A DNA stretch of 64,000 bases from Dyadobacter psychrotolerans (lineage in GTDB: Bacteria > Bacteroidota > Bacteroidia > Cytophagales > Spirosomataceae), in assembly GCF_004349265.1 (NCBI RefSeq), contig NZ_SMFL01000004.1:33150-97149 (forward strand), given 5' to 3'. A program made the translations under genes and the position numbers. The notes below the pieces were generated by a model. The model worked only from the letters and a program-made list of their open reading frames with translations. It ran no database searches and was not told the DNA's origin. Shown here piece by piece: positions 32,499 through 42,061 of the stretch (the first letter of the stretch is position 1; each line of letters begins with the position of its first letter).

Positions 32499-35400
32499 AT
32501 GAATCACAACTCTTTTATCCAAAAGAGGCAAGGTCTGTCGTATATAGGCGATAGGTACCGAAGTCTTCTGGCAACCAAAACATTTTTGGTAATGAAACTA
32601 ATCTTTATTTTTTGCCTCGCTATTTGTATGCAGGTTAGTGCCAGCAGCTCAGCGCAGAAAATTACGCTCGTGGCACAAAATGCCTCCTTGCAGAATGTGC
32701 TGCGCGACATTGAACGACAAAGCGGTTATTCTTTTTGGTATAAATCAGAGCTTATCTCAAAATCAGAGAAGATCACTGTTTCAATTAAAAACAGCGATTT
32801 GCAGGAAGCGCTGACCAAGGTTTTGAAAAACCAGGCGGTCGAATATTCCATCGTCGATCAAACTGTTGTTTTGCAAGCCAAAAAACAGAATAAAATAATC
32901 ACTCCGGTAAAACAAATTCTGGAAATAATTAAAGGTCAGGTTCTTGGCTCTGATGGCAAACCGCTGATTGGTGTGACTGTTATTGTTAAGGCCAGCAAGC
33001 TGGGAACAACGACCGATGCAGAAGGGAATTTCTCAGTAAACGCCTCAGATACAGATGTACTGGTTTTTTCCTACATCGGTTTTGATACCAAAGAGATGCT
33101 TGTGGGTAAACAAAGCAATATTGCAGTAACGCTTTCTGAAAGTAATACAACCCTGAATGAAGTTGCCGTGGTTGGTTACGGGCAGCAATCCCGCAAGAAC
33201 CTGACCAGTGCGGTGAGCACAATTAAAAGAGAAGAGCTTAACAATGGCGCGATTACAGACGTTGGACAATTACTTCAGGGTAAGGTTCCGGGCCTGAATA
33301 TCACCGCCAGCGGTGATCCTAACAAACCAGCAGCGGTTGTGATGCGTGGTGCGTCTACCATCAACAGTTCACAGGGACCTTTTTATGTAATTGATGGCGT
33401 GCCCGGGGCAGATATATCTACGATCGCTCCTGATGATATTGCTTCGATCGATGTCTTGAAGGATGCAGCTGCAACCGCTATTTATGGTAACCGCGCTGCA
33501 AATGGTGTGATCATGGTAACGACCAAGAAGGGAAAGCCAGGTACGATGCAGATTTCTTACAATTCATACATCGGAATCGAAAAAGTATCAAGCAGACTTG
33601 ATATGATGACAGCTGACCAGTTGAGGGCATTTCTGGAAAAAAATGACGTTGGTTTTACGCCGGCAGATGACAAAAGTGCCAATACGGACTGGCAGTCGTC
33701 TATCCAGAAAAAAACCGCTATATCTACCAATCACAATCTGTCTTTCAACGGTGGTGGTGAGCATACTACTTACAGCGCGAGTCTGAATTATGTAAAAAAG
33801 GACGGTATCCTGCTAAATAGTGATCTTTCAAGAGTGATCGGTCGTTTGGCAATCGAGCAGCGTGCTTTGAAGGACAAACTTAAATTCGGATTTTCTGTAA
33901 CGAATTCTCACAGCAACGCCAACGATATACCCTATCGTAACACGGTTTTGCTTCAATCGGCTTCTTATTTGCCGGTATCGCCCATTCAGAACGCGGACGG
34001 AAGCTATTTTGAAAACTTTCAAAATACCAATTACTACAATCCCGTGGCGATGATAAATAATAGCCAGTTGAATACAAAATCGAATAATCTCATTGGAAGC
34101 TTCAAGACCCAGGTCGAACTGCCTTTCGGTCTTACCTATAATGTGGACATCTCGTATCTGAATTCAACTACGCTGCAAGGATCGTATTATAATAAGTATT
34201 TTACCAACAATTACAACAACATGTATGACAATCCCGATCCGGGTGTGGGTTTTCATGCGGTGCAATCGTTTGGGAAAAATGGTCAGGCAAGCAGAAGCTC
34301 GTATCAGAATACAAACAAAATATTAGAGACCTATTTGACATGGAATAAAGAGTTTGGAGATCATTCACTCAATGCAGTAATCGGTTATTCATGGCAGAAT
34401 AACAAAATTGGCGAAGGTTTTCAGGTGACGACAAGCAACTTGCCGGTTGATAATATTGCCTACAACAACCTGGCGCTTAGTAACCCTTATGGTGTAACAG
34501 GATACCAGATCAATTTCGGACCAGACGGTATCTATCAGGAAACACAATTAATCTCTGATTTTGCCAGATTCAATTACAACTACAAAAGCAAGTATTTACT
34601 GCAAGGTTCGATCAGAAGGGACGGAAGCTCGGTGTTTGGCACCAACAATCAGTGGGGATATTTCCCATCTGTGGGTGCGGCGTGGAGAATCAGTCAGGAA
34701 AGTTTTATGGAAAGCCAAAATCTGTTTAGTGACCTAAAGCTCAGAGCAAGCTATGGTGTTACAGGTAATGCCTCGGGATTTAATGCCTACACCGCGCAGT
34801 TCATATCCGGAAGTCTGGGAACGTATTATTATAACGGATCGCTCACCGGTGCTTACGGCCCGACAAAATCTGAAAACCCGGATCTGAAATGGGAGAAAAC
34901 AGCAACTGCCAACATCGGCCTTGACTTCTCTGTCTTAGCAAACAAGATCAACGGATCTTTGGAGATCTACGACAAGAACACCACAGGTATGATTTATTCT
35001 TACACTGTCGACCCGATCCTTGTTCCTTCCGGTACTATTGTTGCCAACGGCGGAAGCGTTAACAATAAAGGTATCGAGTTTAATATAAGTGCAAAAATCA
35101 TAGATAAAGCAAATTTCAGCTGGACGAGTGGTATTAATCTTGCCCACAACAAAAACGTAATTACCAGCTTGACGAATCCCTTGTTTGCAGGAGGTGACTC
35201 GGTTCTTTTATCCCGGCCTGAGGGTGGCGGACAGTCAGGAAGATCACTTCAAATCCTGAAGTCAGGCAGACCTTTGGGTCAATTCTTCTCTTTTCTTTAT
35301 GCAGGAAAAAATGAAAGCGGAGTTTCTCAGTTTGTTGCCGGAGATGGCAGCTTGACAACAACACCGGTTGTGGGAAAGGATTATCATTACCTGGGCAGCT

Positions 35401-35855
35401 CGCAACCGAAACTGATGATGGGCTGGAACAACAGTGTCAGATACGGAAACTTTGATTTGAATGTATTTATCAGAGGAGCATTTGGAAACAAAATCTTCAA
35501 CGCCACGCGCGCTGATTTGTTCCGGCCAAGTACTGCTCAGTACAGCAATATCCTTGTCGATGCAGCCAATGAATCTGTAAAGGATTTTAATGCTTATGTT
35601 TATTCTTCGCGCTTTCTTGAAAACGGAAGTTTTGTAAGACTTGATAATGCAACGCTGGGATACAATTTCAAGAAACTGGGGCCATTTGTTAAAAACCTGC
35701 GGGTTTATACCTCGGTTAATAACTTGTTTGTTATCACCAAATACAAAGGCATTGATCCGGAAGTAAATCAGGGTGGTATCGCGCCGGGAGTTGACTATAA
35801 CAACTTCTATCCCAAGACCCGCACATTTCTTTTTGGCCTGAATGTATCAATCTAA
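32499..35855 (+). CDS. SusC/RagA-family TonB-dependent receptor with STN signalling domain
   Basis: About 1118 residues from ATG 32499; the reading frame is open upstream to 32388, but that stretch is leader-like. A signal segment (MKLIFIFCLAICMQVSA) follows a 31-residue basic N-terminus, usual for this class. Then come the STN domain (QNASLQNVLRDIERQSGYSF to about residue 130), a carboxypeptidase-like domain (KGQVLGSDGKPLIGVTVIVK), the plug (LNEVAVVGYGQQSRKNLTSA, then VLKDAAATAIYGNRAANGVI) and the barrel. The STN domain marks it as the sensor-transducer for the FecR/sigma pair upstream. With the SusD lipoprotein encoded next, it forms the outer-membrane glycan importer. Confidence 0.95.
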   Translation: MNHNSFIQKRQGLSYIGDRYRSLLATKTFLVMKLIFIFCLAICMQVSASSSAQKITLVAQNASLQNVLRDIERQSGYSFWYKSELISKSEKITVSIKNSDLQEALTKVLKNQAVEYSIVDQTVVLQAKKQNKIITPVKQILEIIKGQVLGSDGKPLIGVTVIVKASKLGTTTDAEGNFSVNASDTDVLVFSYIGFDTKEMLVGKQSNIAVTLSESNTTLNEVAVVGYGQQSRKNLTSAVSTIKREELNNGAITDVGQLLQGKVPGLNITASGDPNKPAAVVMRGASTINSSQGPFYVIDGVPGADISTIAPDDIASIDVLKDAAATAIYGNRAANGVIMVTTKKGKPGTMQISYNSYIGIEKVSSRLDMMTADQLRAFLEKNDVGFTPADDKSANTDWQSSIQKKTAISTNHNLSFNGGGEHTTYSASLNYVKKDGILLNSDLSRVIGRLAIEQRALKDKLKFGFSVTNSHSNANDIPYRNTVLLQSASYLPVSPIQNADGSYFENFQNTNYYNPVAMINNSQLNTKSNNLIGSFKTQVELPFGLTYNVDISYLNSTTLQGSYYNKYFTNNYNNMYDNPDPGVGFHAVQSFGKNGQASRSSYQNTNKILETYLTWNKEFGDHSLNAVIGYSWQNNKIGEGFQVTTSNLPVDNIAYNNLALSNPYGVTGYQINFGPDGIYQETQLISDFARFNYNYKSKYLLQGSIRRDGSSVFGTNNQWGYFPSVGAAWRISQESFMESQNLFSDLKLRASYGVTGNASGFNAYTAQFISGSLGTYYYNGSLTGAYGPTKSENPDLKWEKTATANIGLDFSVLANKINGSLEIYDKNTTGMIYSYTVDPILVPSGTIVANGGSVNNKGIEFNISAKIIDKANFSWTSGINLAHNKNVITSLTNPLFAGGDSVLLSRPEGGGQSGRSLQILKSGRPLGQFFSFLYAGKNESGVSQFVAGDGSLTTTPVVGKDYHYLGSSQPKLMMGWNNSVRYGNFDLNVFIRGAFGNKIFNATRADLFRPSTAQYSNILVDAANESVKDFNAYVYSSRFLENGSFVRLDNATLGYNFKKLGPFVKNLRVYTSVNNLFVITKYKGIDPEVNQGGIAPGVDYNNFYPKTRTFLFGLNVSI

Positions 35856-35871
35856 TTTTCGACGTAAAATC

Positions 35872-37488
35872 ATGAAAAAATCATACATTAATATATTTTT
35901 TTCAACACTGGTAGCCGCTACAATGCTATCCTGTCACGATCTGGATGTACCTGTAACCACAGAGCTTACGACCGACGTTTTTCCAAGTACGACTGAGCAG
36001 TTTGTTTCCGCTTCCGGACCTGCCTATGTTGCGCTCCGCGGTAATTTTGGTGCAGAAGCTTTTCAGGTTGCTTCTTACAGCACCGATGAAGGCATCATGC
36101 CCGCAAGAGGAGGCAACTGGTATGATGGTGGTCAGAATCAGACACTTCACCTTCACAATTGGACGGTGGACAACACCTATCTGAACGGTCACTGGTCGTG
36201 GCTGTCGACCATTATTGGTGTTACCAACCAGACAATTTCTATTCTGGAAGAAAAACAACCCGAAGGAGCAGCAAAAGCAACCAATATTTCGGAAATCAAA
36301 ATGGTTCGGGCCCTGGCTTACTTCATGATGATGGATAGTTTTGGAAATGTGCCAATCTATACAGCTTACGGTGATTTTACTCCCAAAGTTAACTCGAGCC
36401 GAGTGGAGGTTTTCAATTTTATTGAAAAAGAGATCAACGATGCCATTCCCAATCTGAGTGAAGTTTCAGGCGTTTCCACCTATGGAAGAGCCAACAAATG
36501 GACAGCCTACGCCTTGCTGGCAAAAATGTATCTGAACGCTGAGTACTACACCGGAACAAACCGTTACAACGACTGTATTGCTGCCTGCGATAAAATCATC
36601 GGTTCAGGATTGTATAACCTTGAAGCCAGGAGTACTTATCTGAACATGTTTTATCCTAATAATGGACCGCAGATGAAGGAATTTATTTTTGCCATACCAT
36701 ATGATCCGGCGCAAACCAATACTTTTCCATTCAGAAGTGTCAACAACCGCTCCCGTTACGACATTCCAAGAAGTGAGGTGAAGAAATTCAGCCTGCCATT
36801 TACGCCGGCTGGCAGCGCGAGTACATTGCCGGAATATTACGCCAACTTCAACGATGAAGGTGATATCAGAAACAAACAATGGCTTACCGGCCTGCAGTTC
36901 ATGAATGATGGTGTGACGCCGGTTACAGTAACAACAACAAACATCGGTTATGATCAGTTTTATAGCGGAAACGCTCCGTCGGCACCATTTACCTACCAGG
37001 TTAACATTACGCCACAGGTTGTTTTAAGACAGAGTCAATCAGCATTTGACGCCGGTAACGATGAAATCGCCTGGCATATGGGCTACCGCAACATGAAGTT
37101 TTATCCCGATGCTACTTCTTTGAACAGAAATCAGAATAATGATATTCCTATTTTCCGTTATTCGGATATCATTTTGATGAAAGCCGAAGCGATTTTGCGG
37201 GGAGGTGCAGCTACATCGGGTCATACTGCGCTGTCTCTTGTCAATCAGTTAAGGGCACAACGTACAACCTCAGCAGCGTTGACAAGTGTTAATCTTGAAT
37301 TTGTCTACGCCGAAAGAGCGCGTGAATTTGCCTGGGAAGGGTGGAGAAGAAATGATATGATCCGGTTTGGAAAATTTGAAGGCAAATGGGGCTTCAAAAC
37401 TGATTCGGACATCAATCACCGTATTTTTCCAATACCAAGAGTGGCTTTGCAGCTAAATCCAATGCTGGTTCAAAATCCAGGTTATTGA
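35872..37488 (+). CDS. SusD/RagB-family glycan-binding lipoprotein
   Basis: About 538 residues from ATG 35872, which gives a proper lipoprotein signal ending LSC; the frame opens at 35842 inside the SusC end. SusD landmarks: EIKMVRALAYFMMMDSFGNV, RANKWTAYALLAKMYLNAEY, and at the C-terminus IPIFRYSDIILMKAEAILRG, AERAREFAWEGWRRNDMIRF and IFPIPRVALQLNPMLVQNPG. The helical TPR scaffold binds glycans at the cell surface and closes the SusC barrel like a lid. The start lies 16 bp after the SusC stop. A strong hairpin follows the gene. Confidence 0.95.
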   Translation: MKKSYINIFFSTLVAATMLSCHDLDVPVTTELTTDVFPSTTEQFVSASGPAYVALRGNFGAEAFQVASYSTDEGIMPARGGNWYDGGQNQTLHLHNWTVDNTYLNGHWSWLSTIIGVTNQTISILEEKQPEGAAKATNISEIKMVRALAYFMMMDSFGNVPIYTAYGDFTPKVNSSRVEVFNFIEKEINDAIPNLSEVSGVSTYGRANKWTAYALLAKMYLNAEYYTGTNRYNDCIAACDKIIGSGLYNLEARSTYLNMFYPNNGPQMKEFIFAIPYDPAQTNTFPFRSVNNRSRYDIPRSEVKKFSLPFTPAGSASTLPEYYANFNDEGDIRNKQWLTGLQFMNDGVTPVTVTTTNIGYDQFYSGNAPSAPFTYQVNITPQVVLRQSQSAFDAGNDEIAWHMGYRNMKFYPDATSLNRNQNNDIPIFRYSDIILMKAEAILRGGAATSGHTALSLVNQLRAQRTTSAALTSVNLEFVYAERAREFAWEGWRRNDMIRFGKFEGKWGFKTDSDINHRIFPIPRVALQLNPMLVQNPGY

Positions 37489-37499
37489 TCTGTTGCCGT

Positions 37500-37532
37500 T
37501 TTCTCCGTATCTGTTTTTCAGATACGGAGAAA
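37500..37532 (+). terminator. Perfect 14-bp hairpin after SusD
   Basis: TTTCTCCGTATCTG (37500-37513) pairs perfectly with CAGATACGGAGAAA (37519-37532) around the loop TTTTT, followed by TTCTTAATTCTT. It lies 12 bp after the SusD stop and 74 bp before the GH89 gene. It may end the SusCD transcript, or act as a partial terminator or RNA-stabilising element that keeps SusCD expression above that of GH89. Confidence 0.75.
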
Positions 37533-37605
37533 TTCTTAATTCTTCCGGGTTGCCCTTCCGCCAAACATTCATAACAAGCGGTTTAAATTTCAACAATCTT
37601 ATTAA

Positions 37606-39852
37606 ATGAATAACATCCTTTCAGGTTGTTCTTCTCCTGAATTTTCGAGGAGGGTCAGCCGGTTTTGTCTTGTGTTTTACTTTATTTTTTTAGGACAAAT
37701 AACAAAAGCACAAACCATAGTAAGTTCAGGTAAATCGCTGATATCAAGAGTTGTTCCCTCTCATGCTTCACACTTTCAGGTGGAAGAATTGAATTCCAAA
37801 TCCGGAAAAGATCAGTTTGAGATAGAGAGCAAAAATAGTAAAATTATCCTGCGTGGTTCCAGCGGAGTTGCCGTAGCATCTGCTCTTTACCATTATCTGA
37901 CAAACTACGCACATTGCCAGATCACCTGGAATGGTACCAACTTGGCCCTGCCTGCAAAACTTCCTGTTGTTGCTGAGAAAATCAGCAAAACGACAGTTTA
38001 TAATTACCGTTATAACCTCAATTACTGCACCTTCAATTACAGCATGAGCTGGTGGGACTGGGAGCGCTGGCAAAAAGAGATCGACTGGATGGCGCTGCAC
38101 GGAATCAACATGCCGCTGGCTATTACTGGCGAGGAATATACCTGGCTGGAGGTCTACAAGGACATGGGTTTCAATCAAGATGAGCTGAAGGATTTTTTCA
38201 GCGGGCCTGCTTATTTTGGCTGGTTTTGGATGGGAAATCTGGATGGCTGGGGTGGCCCATTGCCATTAGATTGGATGCAAAGCCATAAAACATTACAACA
38301 ACAAATTCTCAAAAGAGAACGTGAACTGGGAATGAAACCGGTTTTGCCCGCTTTTACCGGGCACGTTCCGTCTGCTTTTAAAAAGAAGTTTCCAAAAGCG
38401 CAATTAAAGCCTACAAACTGGACCAATGGTTTTGGCGATACTTATATCCTGGATTCGCAGGATCCGCTTTTTGCCCAGATCGGAAAGAAATTCCTGGACA
38501 AGCAGACCCAGCTCTATGGCACTGATCACTTGTACTCAGCCGATACTTTTAACGAAAACGAACCACCCACAGACGATCCTGGATATTTATCAAAACTGAG
38601 CGAAAGGATTTATGACGGTATGCGTCAGGCTGATCCGGATGCCGTATGGGTCATGCAGGGATGGCTATTTTACAGCGACCGAAAATTCTGGAAAGCACCC
38701 CAGATTGAAGCGCTTTTAAAAGCAGTGCCGGATGATAAAATGATTCTGCTTGATCTTGCAGCAGAAATTGAGCCAATTTGGAAAAGAACCGGTGCGTTTT
38801 ATGGTAAGCCCTGGATATGGAATATGCTTAACAATTTTGGTGGTAATGTCAACCTGTTTGGCAGGATGGAAGCAGTGGCAAGCGGGCCTGCCGAAGTCTT
38901 CAATGATCCGGATAAAAAGCGGCTGGAAGGCATCGGTCTGACCATGGAAGCCATTGAGCAAAACCCTGTTATATATGAGCTGATGATGGACCATACCTGG
39001 CAGTCCACACCGATTGACCTGGACGAGTGGCTGAAAAAGTACGCCAGAAACAGGTATGGAAAGCAAGACGCTGATCTTAATCAGGCCTGGCAGATTTTAA
39101 GAAAAACAGTATACAACGGCAAACAAATTCGTGACGGTGCCGAATCGATCATTACCGGCAGACCAACGCTGGATTCTACCACAATATGGACCAGAACGAA
39201 ATTGAATTATGCGCCGGCAGCGCTACTGCCCGCCTGGAATCTTTTTGTCAAATCTGCGAATGCAGGCAAAAAAGCGGACGGATTCAGCTATGATCTGGTG
39301 GACGTTTCAAGACAGGTTCTTGCCAATTATGCACTAGTTGTTCAGAAAAAATGGGTCACTGCCTATAAAAAAAGAGATAAAGCCGCTTTGCAAAAACATA
39401 GCAAAGCATTTATTGATCTGATCAGTGACATGGATTTGCTGCTGGCAACCAGAAAGGATTTTCTTCTCGGGCCATGGATCGAAGACGCGCGCAAATGGGG
39501 GTCAAACGACCAGCAAAAAGCACTCTACGAACAAAATGCAAGAGATTTGATCACACTTTGGGGAGATGCGGATAGTCCGCTGCATGAGTATTCAAACCGT
39601 CAGTGGAGCGGACTGTTAAGTGATTTTTATAAAGTTCGCTGGGAGAAATTCTTTGTTATGCTCAACTCATCTCTTCAAAACGGATCTGAAGCTGACTTTA
39701 AATCATTTGAAAAAAGTATTGCACAATGGGAGTGGCAGTGGGTGAATCAGCAGAAATCTTTTCCGGTTACAGAAAAAGGAAACAGTATTGAAACGGCTGT
39801 GAAACTGTACAAAAAATATCATCAGCAAATCAGCAATGACTACAAAAATTAA
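37606..39852 (+). CDS. GH89 alpha-N-acetylglucosaminidase (NAGLU-like)
   Basis: 748 residues with an N-terminal signal segment (FCLVFYFIFLGQITKAQ). The order of motifs is that of human NAGLU: YRYNLNYCTFNYSMSWWDWE, then WQKEIDWMALHGINMPLAIT, FGWFWMGNLDGWGGPLP and ADTFNENEPP, which contains the putative acid/base Glu317. Next come LLDLAAEIEPIW (putative nucleophile Glu387) and WIWNMLNNFGGNVNLFGRM. The enzyme removes terminal alpha-linked GlcNAc, as found in heparan sulfate or in some mucin-type O-glycans. The length matches the family and all visible catalytic regions are intact. It overlaps the following acetyltransferase gene by 17 bp. Confidence 0.96.
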   Translation: MNNILSGCSSPEFSRRVSRFCLVFYFIFLGQITKAQTIVSSGKSLISRVVPSHASHFQVEELNSKSGKDQFEIESKNSKIILRGSSGVAVASALYHYLTNYAHCQITWNGTNLALPAKLPVVAEKISKTTVYNYRYNLNYCTFNYSMSWWDWERWQKEIDWMALHGINMPLAITGEEYTWLEVYKDMGFNQDELKDFFSGPAYFGWFWMGNLDGWGGPLPLDWMQSHKTLQQQILKRERELGMKPVLPAFTGHVPSAFKKKFPKAQLKPTNWTNGFGDTYILDSQDPLFAQIGKKFLDKQTQLYGTDHLYSADTFNENEPPTDDPGYLSKLSERIYDGMRQADPDAVWVMQGWLFYSDRKFWKAPQIEALLKAVPDDKMILLDLAAEIEPIWKRTGAFYGKPWIWNMLNNFGGNVNLFGRMEAVASGPAEVFNDPDKKRLEGIGLTMEAIEQNPVIYELMMDHTWQSTPIDLDEWLKKYARNRYGKQDADLNQAWQILRKTVYNGKQIRDGAESIITGRPTLDSTTIWTRTKLNYAPAALLPAWNLFVKSANAGKKADGFSYDLVDVSRQVLANYALVVQKKWVTAYKKRDKAALQKHSKAFIDLISDMDLLLATRKDFLLGPWIEDARKWGSNDQQKALYEQNARDLITLWGDADSPLHEYSNRQWSGLLSDFYKVRWEKFFVMLNSSLQNGSEADFKSFEKSIAQWEWQWVNQQKSFPVTEKGNSIETAVKLYKKYHQQISNDYKN

Positions 39853-41011
39853 CCCGACGCAGGCCTTACCGATTAAAGCGCAGCAGTCGCAAAGGCTGTT
39901 ATCGCTTGATGCGCTAAGGGGATTTGACATGTTCTGGATTATCGGTGGCGAGCACATCATTCATGCTCTTGCTGAGCTGACCGGATGGCCTGTGATGAAC
40001 TGGCTGTCTGTGCAGATGCACCATACCGTCTGGAATGGCTGCACGTTTTATGATATGATCTTTCCGCTTTTTCTTTTTATTTCCGGTGTATCGATGCCTT
40101 TTTCATTTGGCAGGAAGTTCACCGAGTTCGGAGTCGGCTACGGCTTTCAGCTTCCGGCAGCGGTGAAAAAACAGCTTTATAAAACCATGATCAGAAGAAC
40201 ACTGATCTTGATTTTTCTGGGATTGGTCGTCAACGGGTTGTTTAAGTTTAACGGATATGAAAATACCAGATTCGCAAGCGTTTTGGGGAGAATCGGACTT
40301 GCCTGGTTTTTTGCCGGATTAATATACCTGAATTTTGATTTGCGAAAACAGATGATCTGGTTTTGCTTTATACTGATAGGTTACTGGCTTGCCATGATCT
40401 TTGTTCCCGTACCGGGTTTTGGTGCCGGAAATCTAACGATGGAAGGCTCTTTGGAATCCTATATAGACCGGCTATTTCTGCCAGGCCGGCTGCATAGCAA
40501 AGTGCATGACCCGGAAGGAATTCTGTCTACGATTCCCGCCATTGCAACAGGGCTGCTTGGCATATTTACAGGTACTTTCATCAAAGACCAGCGTTTCTCA
40601 CCGCTCAGAAGTGTTTATTTTTTGCTTCTGCTTTCGCTGGGTCTGATTTTGCTGGGACTACTTTTGGACCTATCGTTTCCAATTAATAAACGGCTGTGGA
40701 GCAGCTCTTTTGTGCTTTTTGTCGGTGGTTACAGTATTGCTTTTTTTGCGTTATTTTATCTGATTATTGATGTTTTAGGCTTCCAAACATGGACTTTCCC
40801 TTTCGTTCTGATCGGTACAAATTCCATTTTAATTTACCTGGCTGTGGAAGGAGTGGTAAATTTCGGTTACACTGCAAATTTCATTTTTGGAGGCCTGATC
40901 AATCTAAGCTCAGGGCCTTTCAGCGATTTACTCCGTGCTGTGTCATTAATGGCCGTAGAGTTGGCTTTTCTTTATTTACTTTATAAAAACAAAATCTTTT
41001 TAAGGATCTGA
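39836..41011 (+). CDS. HGSNAT-family membrane N-acetyltransferase (COG4299/DUF5009 type)
   Basis: 391 residues and about ten membrane helices. The first helix region LSLDALRGFDMFWIIGGEHI and the loop His62-His63-T-V-W-N-G, followed by TFYDMIFPLFLFISGVSMPF, match the bacterial homologues of human heparan-alpha-glucosaminide N-acetyltransferase. In that enzyme a His in the (N/H)HAxWNG context is the acetyl carrier. Later landmarks are VLGRIGLAWFFAGLIY, STIPAIATGLLGIFTG and FPFVLIGTNSILIYLA. It should pass acetyl groups from cytosolic acetyl-CoA to a terminal glucosamine on the periplasmic side. That would create the substrate of the GH89 enzyme, with whose gene it overlaps by 17 bp, indicating translational coupling. 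Confidence 0.88.
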   Translation: MTTKINPTQALPIKAQQSQRLLSLDALRGFDMFWIIGGEHIIHALAELTGWPVMNWLSVQMHHTVWNGCTFYDMIFPLFLFISGVSMPFSFGRKFTEFGVGYGFQLPAAVKKQLYKTMIRRTLILIFLGLVVNGLFKFNGYENTRFASVLGRIGLAWFFAGLIYLNFDLRKQMIWFCFILIGYWLAMIFVPVPGFGAGNLTMEGSLESYIDRLFLPGRLHSKVHDPEGILSTIPAIATGLLGIFTGTFIKDQRFSPLRSVYFLLLLSLGLILLGLLLDLSFPINKRLWSSSFVLFVGGYSIAFFALFYLIIDVLGFQTWTFPFVLIGTNSILIYLAVEGVVNFGYTANFIFGGLINLSSGPFSDLLRAVSLMAVELAFLYLLYKNKIFLRI

Positions 41012-41632
41012 ATCTATTTTCTTCTGCATTGGCCTTTTCTATCCGGTATTTCTCAGACTAGCAGGCTGCGCTGAGATGACCGGATAGAAGTTGCCTTATA
41101 ACTAAAGGTACCTGCTTGAGAAAAATAAGAGTTATAACTCGATATCCTCGCGAGATCTGATCGGTAAAATTGTTTCCCGAAAGATGGTTTCGTGATTAAC
41201 ATTGTCATGTATTGCTCAGGTTAGTTTGTGAAAGCCTTTTCACTTATATTGTTTTGGGGTCATGGTCTACATCAGTGCCGAAGTCTCAGATCTCACTGAG
41301 CAGATTGTATTTTTCTCTGGAAACGTAACAGTTATTTTGTAATAGAGAACTGTAATCATTCTCTTATTCTCTGGACTAAAAAACGCATATAAACGTAGTA
41401 AAACCTTTTAAAATCCATCGCCTGCTGAAAAGCTGTTGAACTAAAATTTCTTGATTATTTTCTTTTTTTTGAAAATCTTGGTGAATTTTGATCTGAAAAG
41501 ACAGATATCGACGTATATTTTGATTATTTGTGGCCTGTTTAGTGCTTATTAGAGTAAACATTCTGTTTATGCTTTACTTGGCTACTCAGTCTGTCTTTTT
41601 TGAGTTGATTAAAATTTTCCGATATTCCCCCA
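41012..41632. other. 621-bp intergenic region without a recognised gene
   Basis: Apart from the inverted repeat at its left end, I see two short perfect palindromes, GAGTTATAACTC (41129-41140) and CTCGCGAG (41147-41154), and AT-rich DNA further right. No ORF of convincing composition and no RNA gene was recognised. Promoter elements for the gene at 41633 must be here, but no clean TTTG/TAnnTTTG pair stands out. Confidence 0.5.
41037..41089. terminator. Long inverted repeat after the acetyltransferase gene
   Basis: TTCTATCCGGT (41037-41047) pairs perfectly with ACCGGATAGAA (41079-41089). Inside it, CTCAG (41052-41056) pairs with CTGAG (41071-41075). It lies 25 bp after the stop and probably ends the SusCD-GH89 operon. 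There is no strong T-run on the right, so it may act by blocking exonucleases. Confidence 0.6.
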
Positions 41633-42043
41633 ATGCTAGCACTCTTTGAGAAGATTAAATCCGAAATTTTCACTCGGTGGCCTGACTATGATCTGATGCC
41701 TTCCGATGACCCAAATGACGGAAACGGGGCGGTACTTAGTTTTGTAGTTAATTCTGAACATCCCAAGGGCGTACAAATGAGCTACTACATGGATTGGATC
41801 CTGGAAGTATATGTGCTTCCTGAGCTTATTTTGGATGAGACCAATCACAAATCCTTAAACGGGCGTTTTTCCAGCCGTGGCCGGCACTTTACACAAAACG
41901 GTGGTAACGCGTTTAGTTTTGTGACAAACCCTGAAACGCGTCGCCTGATAGGAAGAGACGTTTTGGACAACTCAGGTACCTCGGACCTGACCTATACACC
42001 CGAAATGGTAGTTGAAAAGATTTTGGAAGCGCTTGAAAAATAA
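41633..42043 (+). CDS. Conserved-looking cytosolic hypothetical protein
   Basis: 136 residues, acidic and soluble, without a signal or membrane segment. The pattern LFEKIKSEIFTRWPDYDLMP, then MDWILEVYVLPELILDETN, NGRFSSRGRHFTQNGGNAFS and FVTNPETRRLIGRDVL has the look of a compact alpha/beta domain. I do not recognise a family. It is a single-gene unit, converging on the sugar dehydrogenase gene with only 18 bp between the stops. Confidence 0.6.
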   Translation: MLALFEKIKSEIFTRWPDYDLMPSDDPNDGNGAVLSFVVNSEHPKGVQMSYYMDWILEVYVLPELILDETNHKSLNGRFSSRGRHFTQNGGNAFSFVTNPETRRLIGRDVLDNSGTSDLTYTPEMVVEKILEALEK

Positions 42044-42061
42044 CTCTCTGGCATCCAGTAC

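Noticed and set aside
41129..41154. Short palindromes GAGTTATAACTC and CTCGCGAG as operators
   Set aside because: They occur once each and are not tied to a promoter box, so chance occurrence is likely.
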